Assembly: GCF_023091745.1 (NCBI RefSeq)
Contig: NC_068912.1
Span: 57,006,567 to 57,070,566 of the forward strand
Direction of reading: 5' to 3'
DNA: 64,000 nt
Source of the DNA: Budorcas taxicolor
Lineage: Eukaryota > Chordata > Mammalia > Artiodactyla > Bovidae
The translations under genes and the position numbers were made by a program. Every line of letters starts with the position of its first letter. Position 1 is the stretch's first letter. Of the stretch, positions 10,741 through 22,197 are shown one piece after another. Below the pieces are notes generated by a model that was not told the DNA's origin, ran no database searches, and saw only the letters and a program-made list of their open reading frames with translations.

Positions 10741-12518
10741 CATCTGCTCTTGTGACGACCCCATCGCACTGTTGACTCTTGGAGCTCACTGTCAACTTAC
10801 CCTCCATGAGATAACAGATGTGGTTTGGTTGGGGCCTGCCGGGGGATCAGAATAAGGGAAAAAACAGCCCTGAAAACAGCGATGAGATGAGATAGTTCTG
10901 CCTCAACAAAGAAGTTGGCAAAGAGTCAGAGTTTAAAAGGCAGTGCTGGCGACTCAGTAAAAGAAAGGGCAGAACAGGCTTCAGGTGGCAAAAAGTTGCA
11001 GTTGGTTTATATCACACCCCAAAAGTGCCCACCCTCCATGCCTGTGAGGCTGGGTGACAAGAGCCTCTGGAGTTCCCACAGAGAAGGCAGCACTGGGCTT
11101 GGATTTTTAAGAGAGGGAGGGTAGAGTTGGCCACTGTATATGCTGGGAGTCATCGAAGGGCATCCAGGCCAGAGTCAATCCTTTTCTATTTACCAGCAAC
11201 ATCTCCAGGTGCAGGAGAAGAAAATATGAGCCTTTGAGCACGAAGAGACCAAACCCCTCCATTCTCATGTGGCCCAAGTGATTAAAATGAATCCTTTATT
11301 TTGTTCCTTACTTGTCGCTCATTTGATGAATGAAAAATAAAAATATTTAATAAATATCTGCATTTTTGCACCTCCCAGTGAGTTCAAACCTGTCGAGGAA
11401 CCCCTGTCTTCTTCCCTCAAATAAAAAGTAAACTACTCTAAGATGTTTTCCTGTGAAACATGGATAGTTGGAAGAGTTTATTTCTCCTAGTCTAAATTAC
11501 AGAATGAAGTTCTCAGTGTTGGTGGTGTTTCTCCATTGTAGGGGTTTGCTACAGATGAAGAAAGTGGACACCCTGTGCTATAACCATTTTCCCAAGCTCA
11601 TTCCATTATTCTCTGAAGAGTGAAGTTATCATCAAGTACTTACCATCATGAGTACTTTTCAATGGAGAAGTATGATTTCAAAAGTACTACATTTCAGTTC
11701 AGTTTACAAGGTGGTAATTTTGGAAAACAGTATTAAATATATGATGAAGGAGAGAGCATGCTGGTGAGAAGCAGTGAATGCCCTCAGCAACTCAGCAGAA
11801 AGCATACTTCTAGAAGGAAGGGAGAGGCCAAGGAGTGACGGGAGGAGAGAAAGAAAGAAGAACTCACAGCAGCCGGCCAAGAGACTGCTTCCCGCTCTTT
11901 GCACAAATCCCAGTGTCTTTCAAGAGGCTCAGCCTGCATTATCTCTCAGTGCCTTGAGCTTAAGTTTAGATGCTACCTTCCAGGCCCGGCCCAGTTAAAA
12001 GCATTTTCTTTGTAGAGGGGTGGCTTTCAGATCTTCCTCACTGTTTTTTGAAGTAGCAATTTCCCAATTCAATATTCCAATTTTAGCAGTTTTACTTCTA
12101 CTTATAGTTGTGTAGAGACATTTTAAAGCTTTAATTCATTTTGTAATCCTAAATAGTTCCCCTTTCATCGTTCATGTCAGACACCTATTAACATTTCTTA
12201 AAAATTTATAAAACAATTCTGAGCTGTCAGAAAAAAAAAGCCTCTTTAAGATTCAGATTATTAACTTGCTGTCTGTTCTCCATGTTAATGTATTTTCTAT
12301 CAGTCACTGGTGTCACGAAACTGTTTGTACAAGGCTTAATATTCAGAAAGTAATTTTATATTTTTACACATGGGAAATGTTTTCCTACATTCTCTCCATC
12401 TCAAATATGCTGTCTGTCAACCTCCCCTGTTTGTTTTATTTCGCTTTATCTTTGACCCTTCTCAATGTCTTTCCTCTGAAAGGGTTGATCACCACCACCT
12501 ACAGGAAATGAGGCCACC
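10741..12518. other. No gene recognised
   Basis: No repeat or coding signal could be assigned. 11280-11470 and 12010-12250 are AT-rich. The antiparallel frames near 11.7-12.0 kb are low-complexity Arg/Ser shadows. Confidence 0.5.
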
Positions 12519-12748
12519 ACGCACAGTGGTTAAGAGCATGGCTCAGGAATGGGACAGGCCTGGGCCTGAATCTTGGTGAGGCCTTTTCCGAGCTATGTGA
12601 GCTTGAGTAAGATAAGATCTTCTGAGCCTCAGGTTCTGCAGCTGGTAAACTGAGCAGTCGTACTGTTTACGACTGAGTACCTACCTCAGTCGTAAAGATC
12701 AGGAGAGGCCCCTAGTATGGCTCATAATAACTGCTTCATATATTGCAG

Positions 12749-12750
<2 letters not shown>
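12519..12750 (+). mobile_element. MIR SINE
   Basis: 'cagtggttaagagcatgg', 'gcctgggcctgaatcttgg', 'ctcaggttctgcagctg' and 'gtacctacctca' follow the MIR order. The 3' third is altered by a local hairpin (12666-12696). The element runs into a CA repeat. Confidence 0.75.
12666..12696. repeat. Perfect 12-bp hairpin inside MIR
   Basis: tttacgactgag (12666-12677) is the exact reverse complement of ctcagtcgtaaa (12685-12696), with the 7-nt loop tacctac. An additional cagtcgta at 12655-12662 pairs with the same left arm. The loop is the expected MIR sequence and the arms are not. Confidence 0.9.

Positions 12751-12784
<34 letters not shown>
12751..12784. repeat. (AC)n microsatellite
   Basis: Seventeen uninterrupted AC units directly after the MIR. 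The length suggests it is polymorphic. Confidence 0.95.
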
Positions 12785-12786
<2 letters not shown>

Positions 12787-13234
12787 TGGGTGACTATTGA
12801 CATTGTCGCAATTACTGTCTACCCTTCCTTTGCAGGGTAGGATAGTTGAGAATTATTTCTATCCCTCAGAGAGAAGAGCTGAAAAAAAGGCATACGAGAA
12901 GGCAGAGACTGGGGGTGGAAGTCATAAAGATTTGTTATCTTAATCTATGGTATTGGAATAGGCTAGGTTGGTAGGAATCATGGGCAGGAATACAAACTTA
13001 TCTAGGTAAATAATGTGGAATGAAGTACAAAATATCATTAGCCATTAAGAAGAATACAGCTAATCCTCTTCCATTTATAAATACTCTTGGTTAGCTACCA
13101 ATCCGAGATTTCAAATAGGCATGGTAAATGTGTAGTTAATTAGCAATGATGAGTATTATTCCATACCTAACACATGCTGAAGAGAATATAAAAATGTGAG
13201 ACTATTCTTGCTGATGCAGTGGAGAAAAATGTCC

Positions 13235-13405
13235 TAGAGGTTGAGTAAAAATCCTGGCTCCATACCTTTAGCTCTGAGATTGGGGTGAGCAGCTTAAATG
13301 TTCCTCATCTGTGAAACAGGACAAGAGGAAATATCACACAGAGCTATGTGGATGCACAGTACCCAGCCCTATGCTTGGTCCATAGAGAGTGCTCAGTAAA
13401 TATCT
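13235..13405 (+). mobile_element. MIR SINE, diverged
   Basis: 'aatcctggctccatac', 'cctcatctgtgaaacagg' and 'agagtgctcagtaaatat' follow the MIR order. Confidence 0.65.
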
Positions 13406-15146
13406 GCCCTTTCCTTCAGGTTTTATGGGGAGAGATAATTAGAAAAGATGATTCAGATGCTAAGATGCTAAATACAGAGAGAGAAAAATAGGTATGTAGA
13501 ATGGTAAGTGAAGGTTCTTTGGAGGAGGGGGTCTTAACCAAGTGAGGCGGGGCTAATGAGAAAGGTATCACTGATGAACCCAGAGATCCTCCAAGTTTCT
13601 ACTCTCAAGAAAAGTAGGGGCTCAGCTTGGGCACCAGTGCCTCCCCCAAACAGAGCTCTGTTTGCTTCAACATAGAACAATTTGGGTTTTGAAGCCCAAG
13701 CAGCACACTGACATTCCTAAGTGTCCCCTTCAAAAAGCCAGTGTAAGCAAGAGATGCTCAGGGCTGGGAGAGAAGGCCCTTTTCCCCGGCTTTCCAGACA
13801 GAAAATGAGAGGCCCCTGCCTGCTGCTGCCCAGTTTTTCAACTGGAACCTTGCTCTTGTCTTCAACAGTCATATTTCAATTTTTTAAAGCAAAGAAGCAT
13901 TGGTGCTTCAAAAAAAACAAACCTCCCCTGATGTCTCCTTTCATGTGATGAAGTGCCCATTCTCCTCTCTTCTTGCCTGAACCAAAAGAAGTTTAGCATC
14001 CAGCAGCAGAATCTCATGGGATGTCCCAGCAGCCCCGATTCACAGAGCACAGCTGTCCCTCTCCTGGTGAGCTGGTGCTGTCCCTGGCTGCACTGTGCTC
14101 ACATCTGAGCTTTCAATTTCCCCTTCTCTTTGCCTGCAGCTGGGGAAAATCTCATGGGAAGGGATACAGTCCTTTGAAGCAAATTGAGGACCACGTTGGG
14201 CTTTTGAACTTAAAGGAGTATGTGTTTACACTCATGCCCTCTGCAAATGGCTCTTAAGGCCACACATGGATTTCCTTGCTCAGATTACACTCCCCAGCAG
14301 CTAGGCATTTCTGTTCGTTCCGGGACATCCACTAAAGACAGAACTGTGACCACATCGTCCCTTTCCTCCAGAGAGCAAAAATATGATTCCAAGGGGAAAA
14401 TAGCCACAGATACGCTTTTGAGAACTTGACACTTACCAGCCCTGTTATGTTTTGTTAGGAACACCAATCACCCCAGTCAAATCTTCATGGGCCACAGCAA
14501 CAAGAAACAATCTCCCTGCCGCCAAAAAGAGCTGGGCCCAGAGCAGTAGGAGGGGAAATCTCCCTCCCAACATAAAGCTTTCCCCGGGGGCTGAGCAAAC
14601 CAAACAGGTGGTGAAGGATCATAAAACTCCGCTACTTGGAATAGCTGAAGGGAAGCAGGGCAGTGGGCTGCAAATATGGAAAGCGTTGCTAAGGAGAAGA
14701 GAGGCTAGGTTACGTTTGCTTAAATGAACTTGGACCAGGTCGTGGATCTGCCCCCAGGGTCTGGATCCAAATACCTGTGTCCTCAAAGTCTGAAAAGGAC
14801 TGTTTCGGGAAGAAGCATCATAAGAGAGGCTGTACTGGACAGCTTTCGAAGTCCCTTCCGACCCTGAGATTCTCTGAGGAGCAATGGAGAGAGGAGCTGT
14901 AAACTCAATCCCTGCCTTTCTCTTCTCAACACCCTCCAGTTTGGTTTGGGCACCCCACATGATTCTAGGAGCTCATTTCATGTGACTCAGTTGGTGAGCA
15001 AGGCTAAACCAGTTAGCCCTCTCTTGCTCTCTCTCCCTTTCTCTCACTCTCTCTCACGCACACTCAGAGCCACAATAATTGATTCAGTGATTATTGGAAT
15101 TATTTAATCCCTTTAGATTAAATTATAAGAATTTGTTAGGGATATT
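13406..15146. other. No gene; largely unique sequence
   Basis: No young insertion. 14700-14885 ends with a short block ('gtcccttccgaccctgagat') that recurs in an ancient mammalian repeat. 15020-15063 is a CT-rich simple repeat. The antiparallel frames at 14452-14960 are not credible genes. Confidence 0.5.
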
Positions 15147-15156
15147 AAAACAAATA

Positions 15157-15365
15157 GGGGCTTCCCTGGTGGCTCAGATGGTAGAGTCTGCCTGCAGTGC
15201 GGGACACCTGGGTTCAATCCTTGGGTTGGGAAGATCCCCTGGAGAAGGAAATGGCAACCCAGTCCAATATGCTTGCTTTGAAAATTACCTGGATGGAGGA
15301 GCCTGGCAGGCTACAGTCCATGGGGTCACAAAGAGTCAGACACAACTGAGCAACTTCGCTCACGC
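15157..15365 (+). mobile_element. Bov-tA SINE
   Basis: Complete tRNA head and A unit. A perfect 10-bp target-site duplication, aaaacaaata, lies at 15147-15156 and 15366-15375. Confidence 0.93.
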
Positions 15366-15375
15366 AAAACAAATA

Positions 15376-15914
15376 ATGCTTTCTCTTCTCTGCTAGACAC
15401 GAGTAAGGAAAGCAAGCAGTCGAAACTGCTGTTGGCAGATATTTGGGGCCACTACAGAAGCCCTCTTTCACAGAAGACAAGATGAAGGAAGGAAAGGGAC
15501 CTTGGTGACATGGCTGAATCTTGGATCAAGCCTTAACCAAAGTCAGACCTACCTTTGGACCTTTTGAAGTTGAGACTAAATAAAATCCGTTGATTGTTTA
15601 AACCAGTTTTTGTTAGGTTATTCTCTAATTTGGAAATAAAAGTCTTAATCAAAGTGGGGCAATAATAAGACATTAAGTCTCAGTCCTTGCCCTCAAAGAA
15701 CTTCCTACATAGCTGAGGAGAGGAGACATTTATGGGATAAATAGTAGTAGACAGGAGAGGAATGTACGCAATAACCACGTAGGTACAAAATGGGTGTCAC
15801 TGGAAAATGTGACAAACCACAGAAAGACTGAAAACAGTTCTATAAACTGCTGAAGCACAGGCACTGAGCCCTGTCTTCCCCTTTGCCTTATTTCTGGTGA
15901 TCTTTGTGACCCAG
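15376..15914. other. No gene recognised
   Basis: Unique-looking sequence with no coding signal. 'cagtccttgccctcaaagaa' near 15681 resembles part of an ancient repeat. Confidence 0.5.
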
Positions 15915-16096
15915 TGATTGAAAGCATGGTCTCTGGAGCCACACTGTATAGACTTGTATAGTTAGCCACTTAGCACCTTTGTGATCGTGGGCTAGTAACT
16001 TAATCTTTCCATACCTTCATTTTCTAATCTGTAAAATAAGTATAAAAACAGTAATTACTTCTTAGGGCATACAACACACAATAAGTATTAGTTATT
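15915..16096 (+). mobile_element. MIR SINE, target of the 16-kb composite insertion
   Basis: MIR blocks: 'gcatggtctctggagcc', 'cttcattttctaatctgtaaaat' (interrupted by substitutions) and 'ataagtattagtta'. The last 14 bp were duplicated by the insertion that follows. Confidence 0.75.
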
Positions 16097-16338
16097 TTGT
16101 GTGTGTGTGTGTGTGTGTGCTCAGTCACTTCAGTTGTGTCTGACTCTGCAACTCTATGCACTATAGCCCGCCAGGCTCCTCTGTCCATAGGATTTCCCGG
16201 GCAAGAAGACTGGAGTGGGTTGCCGTGCCCTCCTCCAGGGGATCTTAAGACCAAGGGATCGAAGGATGGAACTCACGTCTCTTATGTCTCCTGCATTGGC
16301 AGCCAGGTCCTCTACCATTAGCACCACTTGGGAAGCCC
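16097..16338 (-). mobile_element. Bov-tA SINE with (CA)n tail, part of a composite insertion
   Basis: A complete minus-strand Bov-tA. The (CA)n tail (seen as GT) abuts the left target-site duplication. The intact tRNA head ends at 16338, directly against a plus-strand BovB fragment. The 14-bp repeat aagtattagttatt (16083-16096 and 16779-16792) encloses both elements, not this SINE alone. Confidence 0.9.
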
Positions 16339-16778
16339 TAGAGCTATGGTTTTTCCAGTGGCCATGCATGGATGTGAGAGTTGGACTATAAAGAAAGCTG
16401 AGCACCGAAGAATTGATGCGTCTGAACTGTGGTGTTGGAGAGGACTATTAAGAGCCCCTTGGACAGCTAGGAGATCAAATCAGTCAATCCTAAAGGAAAT
16501 CAATCCTGAATATTCATTAGAAGGACTGATGCTGAAGCTGAAACTCCAATATTTTGGCCACCTGATGCAAAGAACTGACTCATTGGAAAAGACCCTGATG
16601 CTGGGAAAAATTGAAGGCAGGAGGAGAAGGGAAAGACAGAAATGAGATGGTTGGATGGCATCACCAGCTTGATGGACATGAGTTTGAGCAAGCTCTGGGA
16701 GTTGGTGATGGACAGGGAGGCCTGGTGTGCTGCAGTCCATGGGGTCACAGAGTCGGACATGACTGAGCAATTGAACTG
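16339..16778 (+). mobile_element. BovB LINE 3' part, truncated, joined to SINE
   Basis: The BovB ORF2 C-terminal region (HxGCESW-type segment, Arg-rich RRRRER stretch) and 3' end, plus orientation. Its 3' end meets the right copy of aagtattagttatt. A frameshift near 16643 ends the reading frame. Confidence 0.93.
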
Positions 16779-16792
16779 AAGTATTAGTTATT

Positions 16793-17098
16793 CAGTTCAG
16801 TTCAATCGCTCAGTCGTGTCCGACTCTTTGCAAGCCCATGAATCGTAGCACACCAGGCCTCCCTGTCCATCACCAACTCCTGGAGTTCACTCAGACTCAC
16901 GTCCATTGAGTCAGTGATGCCATCCAGCCATCTCATCCTCTGTCGTCCCCTTCTCCTCCTGCCCCCAATCCCTCCCAGCATCACAGTCTTTTCCAATGAG
17001 TCAACTCTTCGCATGAGGTGGCCAAAGTACTGGAGTTTCAGCTTTAGCATCATTCCTTCCAAAGAAATCCCAGGGTTGATCTCCTTCAGAATGGACTG
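16793..17098 (-). mobile_element. BovB LINE 3' end, inverted neighbour
   Basis: The final ~305 bp of BovB in minus orientation, tail-to-tail with the plus-strand copy at 16339-16778. Only the 14-bp duplicated target lies between them. Weak flanking similarity (tagttatt at 16785-16792, tgattatt at 17097-17104) may be its own target-site duplication. Confidence 0.92.
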
Positions 17099-17104
17099 AT
17101 TATT

Positions 17105-18248
17105 ACCATGATTCAAAAAAAAGTTTGTGAAAACTAATATATTAAGCTTTCTATTTGGAGTATAATAACAACGAATGAAACATAGTCTTCACCTCTAATG
17201 GGGTTACAAATTTGATGAAGGATGCAAAATAGTGAACAGGCAATTGAGGAGTATGATAAATAAGCACAGGGAGAATAGATTAGCTAATACTCTTTGGTTA
17301 TGAGAAACAAAACACAACTGAGTGCTTTCTTAAGCAAAAGAGGAATTTTGTAATAAGGTGTAGAGGCATGTCAGATGGTAGTAGAAGCAGGAGCTGGAAA
17401 ACCACTGGGCCTCACAAGTACTCTTACTTTGAAGCTTGGCTGCATTCTTTCTTTTTTTTCGCTGCAGCTGGGCCTCCTGCTTTCCTGTTCTCACAGAGAA
17501 ATATAACCACCCCATATTTTGCTCCCGAGTTTGCAAACTGCTCGCTTACCAAGAGACTAGATGCCTGTCTCTAAGTCCTTATTTCAAGTTCATGTGGCAG
17601 AGAAACTTATGCACCCACTTAGGTGAGGGTCCTGGTCTAATTTAGCAGGGTGAGGGTAGAAACATGGCTGGTAGGAGCCACTGACTGTAAATAATGAGGG
17701 AGGTGCCAGTGCTCAGAAAAGAAAGCATGGCTCATGGGTTGATTTGATACCTCCAAAGGAGTCAACCGCAGCAGGAATCAGCCTTGGGTCAAAGGAAGCT
17801 TCCAAGGGGACATCATGTATAGGCTGAAATTTCTATGCCTTGCGGGAATGGGAAAAGGAAAGAGGGTGTGGGAAGAGAATATTCTTGTAGCAGAGAGAAT
17901 ACTGAGTAGAGGGAACCCAGCATGTCTGGGGAGTATCACAGGGAGGCCAGAGATAGGAGACTTCTGCACGAGCAGAAGTTAGATCATCAAGAGTCTTGTA
18001 AGCTTTTTACTGTCTTAGGACTTAACTGCCAGTTCAGCAGGAAAGCGTTACAGATTTTCAAAGAGAAATGAAGGACATGATCAGATGTTTATGTTAGAAA
18101 ATTATTTGAGCAACAATATGGAGAATATATTAGGTTTGGGTGAGTGATAATTAGGTGAGCAGGGTGATGGTAGTATGAACTGAAATAGCAATTGGGAGAA
18201 TGAAGAAAAAATTGTGTGCAATTTAGGAGACCCACAAGAGCACAGTGC
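17105..18248. other. No gene recognised
   Basis: Mixed sequence. 17960-18110 ('gacatgatcagatgtttatg') resembles an ancient interspersed repeat, but I cannot name the family. Frames near 17.4 kb overlap and are low-complexity. Confidence 0.45.
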
Positions 18249-18260
18249 CTGGTTTATATT

Positions 18261-18472
18261 GGGGCTTCCCTGGTGGCTCAGCAGTAAAGAATCTACCTGC
18301 AATGTAGGAGACATGGGTTTGATCCCAGGGTCAGGAAGATCCCCTGGAGAAGAAAATGGCAATCCACTCCAATATTCTTGTCTGGGAAATCCCATGGACA
18401 GAGGAGCCTGGTGGGCTTTAGTTCATGGGATTGCAAAAGAGTTGGACATGACTTAGTGCTTAAACAACAAAA
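18261..18472 (+). mobile_element. Bov-tA SINE
   Basis: Complete head and A unit. A perfect 12-bp target-site duplication, ctggtttatatt, lies at 18249-18260 and 18473-18484. Confidence 0.95.
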
Positions 18473-18484
18473 CTGGTTTATATT

Positions 18485-20189
18485 AGGATGTTTGCTGAGT
18501 AATAGCAACATAGAGATCAGATAAACTGGAGCTGTTACCTCTAGTTCAGATATTGCTTGTTGCTTTGGTAATCAGTGATGCTAGATTGGAGGACTGGCTA
18601 GTAAATTCCAGCTGTAGGTCTGTACCAGAAGAGATAGATTAATGTTATTGTCTCCCATCATCATTTGTAAATGTTTATGTTCCTTGATGTGCCGGGGAAC
18701 TTCAGCATTGTAACTCAGGAAGGAGAGAAGTGTTATGGATCAGGGCAAGGCCAGAGGAGGAGCAGGGAGAGGTGGGGTGAATGGCATGGATCTCCATCCT
18801 GATTGGTCTCTGACTGAAACAAACAGAAAGGATTATCTTCCAGTGAGTCTTTGTGAGGCATGAGAAGGGGACAAGGACCAGGTGACAGCTGTTCATAGGA
18901 AATGGGGTGGGAGCCAAGCAGGAAAAACCTGGCGCTGCTGTTGGGGGGATGCAGCTGTTAGAGTGTTTCAGGAGCCCACATGGAATCCCCTTTGAGAAAT
19001 ATCTGGGGAGAGTAGGAGGAGACCTAAGGGGAAGAACTGAATTCCTGCTTCTGTGTCTGTGTGCTTGTGTGCATGTGTGTGAATGAATGCAAGGAGGGTG
19101 GGGTGGAAGTTCATTTCTGTCCTTGTAATTTGGGCAAAACTGTAAAGAAACATTATTTTCTAGACTGGAGGCATGGTCATTGAACCAGACGATCAATCAA
19201 TCTGGGGTCAAGAAAACAAATAGAAAACACACTGGGCAAATATTTAAGCATTTTATTATTTTGTTCCCATGTCTCTATTGTGGCGGTTTTATTCACTCTC
19301 TGGGTCCACAGGACACACTACCTTGCCAGTGTGGCCTCAGTGTGAATCTTCCTTATGCCTGAGCTGGACCACAGATAAAGTTCCCTAAGTTCACAAGGAC
19401 ATTTCCTACCTATCAGGCTACATAGACCATTTCCTTTTATAAATCTGATGGTGGGATACATAGTCTTCTATTTGTTTTTAAAGACTCTCCTAAAATAAAT
19501 AATATTTATTAGTTTTGTAAAAGCCACACTAAGTCAATAATTTTAAAAAGTAATTTAGGATAACACTTTGTAAAGGACTTTGCTTAATTACGAAAAATCC
19601 TGTATACTTTGTGAAAAAACTGACGATAAAATATTTGATCAGAAACTTCCACTCAGGTTACAAGAATGAAGAAGTTGGTGCATTTAATTTATGTTCTATT
19701 CCATGATAAGTGGAAATGCTTTTTCTATAAGTCAGAAAAAATCCTTGAGTGCCCTGCCTACATCCCCTGGACTCTACTATTTCAGTAAACTTCAAGATTT
19801 CCAAATGCCTTTATCTATCTCTTTATGCCTGAGAACTTTCTCCAAAACTGAGATGAGCTGCCACTGAGCAGGCAGGAAGTACTGGAGAATTAGTACTATT
19901 CAGGAACAGACCTCAGTAAATGACTCAGGGATTGGTGTGTAAATACTCCAGTTCCATCTTCTTTGGGTAGGATACTTCTGACACCATGTTCTATACAGTT
20001 TCCTTGTGGGATTAAGCTCCAACATCACCCACAATGGTAGCAGACATAATGATCTACTCTCAAACTAATCAAACAAGTAGGCCATTAGACTGAGGTGATG
20101 CTAAGGCTTTAAAAGTGTATATAAGCCAAACAAAACCTCAGTCTATAATGCCTCAAGGCCAAGAATATGAAACTAGGGGCAACTAATCA
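18485..20189. other. No gene recognised
   Basis: Unique-looking sequence. A degenerate GT-rich stretch lies at 19049-19082. The 164-codon minus frame at 18702-19196 is Ser/Pro/His-rich with no motif and overlaps other frames. Confidence 0.5.
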
Positions 20190-20201
20190 CAAATAGTTAA
20201 T

Positions 20202-20411
20202 AGGTGTATATTTGCTAAGTCATGTCCAACTCTTTTGGGATTCCACGGGCTATAGCCATCCAGGCTCTTCTGTCCATGAGATTTCCCAGGCAAGAATATT
20301 GGAGTGGGTTGCAATTTCTTCCTCCAGGGAATCTTCCCAACCCAGGGATCAAACCTGAGTCTCCTGCATTGGCAGGTGGATTCTTTACCGCATTGAGCCA
20401 CTAGTGAAGCC
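20202..20411 (-). mobile_element. Bov-tA SINE
   Basis: Minus-strand element with a complete head. A perfect 12-bp target-site duplication, caaatagttaat, lies at 20190-20201 and 20412-20423. Confidence 0.95.
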
Positions 20412-20629
20412 CAAATAGTTAATTAGGCTTTTCCAAATAATACAATTTAAGCTATACCAAATCAAATAATTTCTTTGCTTCGCTTTTGTCTTTTCTCTGT
20501 AGAAGTCTTTCCCCTAGTTCCTGTCAGTGAAGTACTCCTAACCACTTCTGTTTTGGCACTATTGAATTCAAATCAATTTTTGCCCAGATAAATTCTTGAA
20601 ATCTTTAATATGCTTCTGCTTATCTTTCA

Positions 20630-20906
20630 TGGAGAAGGCGATGGCACCCCATTCCAGTACTCTTGCCTGGAAAATCCCATGGATGGAGGAGCCTGGTGGG
20701 CTGCAGTCCATGGGGTCGCTAAGAGTCGGGTACGACTGAGCGACTTCACTTTCACTTTTTACTTTCATGCATTGGAGAAGGAAATGGCAACCCACTCCAA
20801 TGTTCTTGCCTGCAGAATCCCAGGGACAGGAGAGCCTGGTGGGCTGCTGTCTCTGGGGTCGCACAGAGTCGGACACGACTGACGTGACTCAGCAGCAGCA
20901 GCAGCA
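20630..20906 (+). mobile_element. BOV-A2 SINE, full length
   Basis: Both A units, the linker and the (CAG)n tail are present. A perfect 12-bp target-site duplication, gcttatctttca, lies at 20618-20629 and 20907-20918. Confidence 0.95.
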
Positions 20907-20918
20907 GCTTATCTTTCA

Positions 20919-21954
20919 ACAAACTGCTGTTAGCTGCCTTATGTGGGGGAGGAAAAATTCCCCCTTCTAACCTTCTAGGTTCTGTGGCTTGTCTAAGAAT
21001 TTAAAAGACAGATTAACAGGGGAATGTTTTAAAATTACTTACCCTCGCACCAGAGCTTCACAAGTCATCCTGAGGTAGGGAAAGGGGTTTGAACTTGTGA
21101 GGGGCTGCTGGGGCAGGAGGCAATTCTCTGGAAGGCGAGAGGAGGAAATGCATGATAAATAAAGTTTGCCTGGCTTTACAGATGTCTCTTAAGTGAAAAA
21201 AAAAAAAAGAAAGAAAGCAACCCTGTGTTAAGAGGAGGTAAAACACTTCTATTGAGTTTGCTGGGTCTTAAAACACTTCTATTGAGTCTGCTGGGTCTTG
21301 ATTGCCTTCAGCTCAAAATAATCCATCTGCCAAAGCAGCATGTATCAGGGTGGCATGTTCTGAGCCCCTTCACTTCAATTGTCTGAGTCACTTCCTCACT
21401 TCCTTTTCAGTGGTCCTCGTACCTCCAAGATAAGCCACTGTGCTCAAATTCTTGTCTAAGGTCTACTTCTGGGGGATCCCAACCCAGACAAGCAGTTTGT
21501 TTAAAACGGGATTGTTCCACTATTGCAAATTCTGTTAAATGCTGATTGAGTACCAAAGCATACTTTTCACACTGTTAGAAAGATAACTCTCATACAATTG
21601 ATAACTTGTGTCAAGGTTTTATTTAATTCATTTATGGCAGAATAATAAAGCTGACTCAGTGTAATGATATATCGACAGTAGAAAAAGGAATGCTGAATAG
21701 ATGGCTAAATTAGATGTAAAATTAGTTAATCCTGCAGCAGGGCCATAACACCCTAACCCTTGAGTTGTATTATCAACCAGAGGAACAAATATCATCATAG
21801 CATCAGATTTTCTACAGAAATAGAAAACTCTGACTTTACAGATTTCTAAGAGGTCTGAGACACCAGTCAATTGGTTGTACAGGGAGGCAAAATTTGTCAT
21901 CACAAATTCTGTCTCTTTGGTATGAGGATTAATTTTGGCTGATAATTTTTAAGG
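20919..21954. other. Probable degraded LTR/ERV-derived sequence, unresolved
   Basis: Blocks such as 'gataaataaagtttgcctgg' (21152) and 'ctgggggatcccaacccag' (21469) look like LTR or U5-type sequence, but I cannot set termini. Contains the tandem repeat at 21241-21300. No coding signal. Confidence 0.35.
21241..21300. repeat. 30-bp tandem duplication, two units
   Basis: Units 21241-21270 and 21271-21300 start aaacacttctattgagt and differ at one internal base (T/C) and at the last base. A recent local duplication. Confidence 0.95.
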
Positions 21955-22197
21955 CCCCAAAGACTCAGGGATCTTTGATCTTCCTCGTAACCACCTAAAA
22001 GAAGGTAGGTAGAATACCTATTCCAGGAAGTAAGCTATTATCATAGGTAACTACAGTGTGAACTAGGTTCTGTGTATATAGTTATAACTATAGGGAGGAA
22101 CCTAGCAAAGTCTGTTTGCTAAAATTTCTTTCTGCATCCCATTGTCTCTGCATAACCTAGCAAATATTTGTTTGCCAAACATACGCTTTTTAATTGT

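Noticed and set aside
15157..15230. tRNA-like sequence as a tRNA gene
   Set aside because: The tRNA similarity is the head of a Bov-tA SINE, as at every other SINE here. Flanking TSDs and the attached A unit rule out a genuine tRNA gene.
18702..19196. 164-codon minus-strand reading frame
   Set aside because: Low-complexity Ser/Pro/His-rich translation, another frame overlapping on the same strand, and no motif or splice context.
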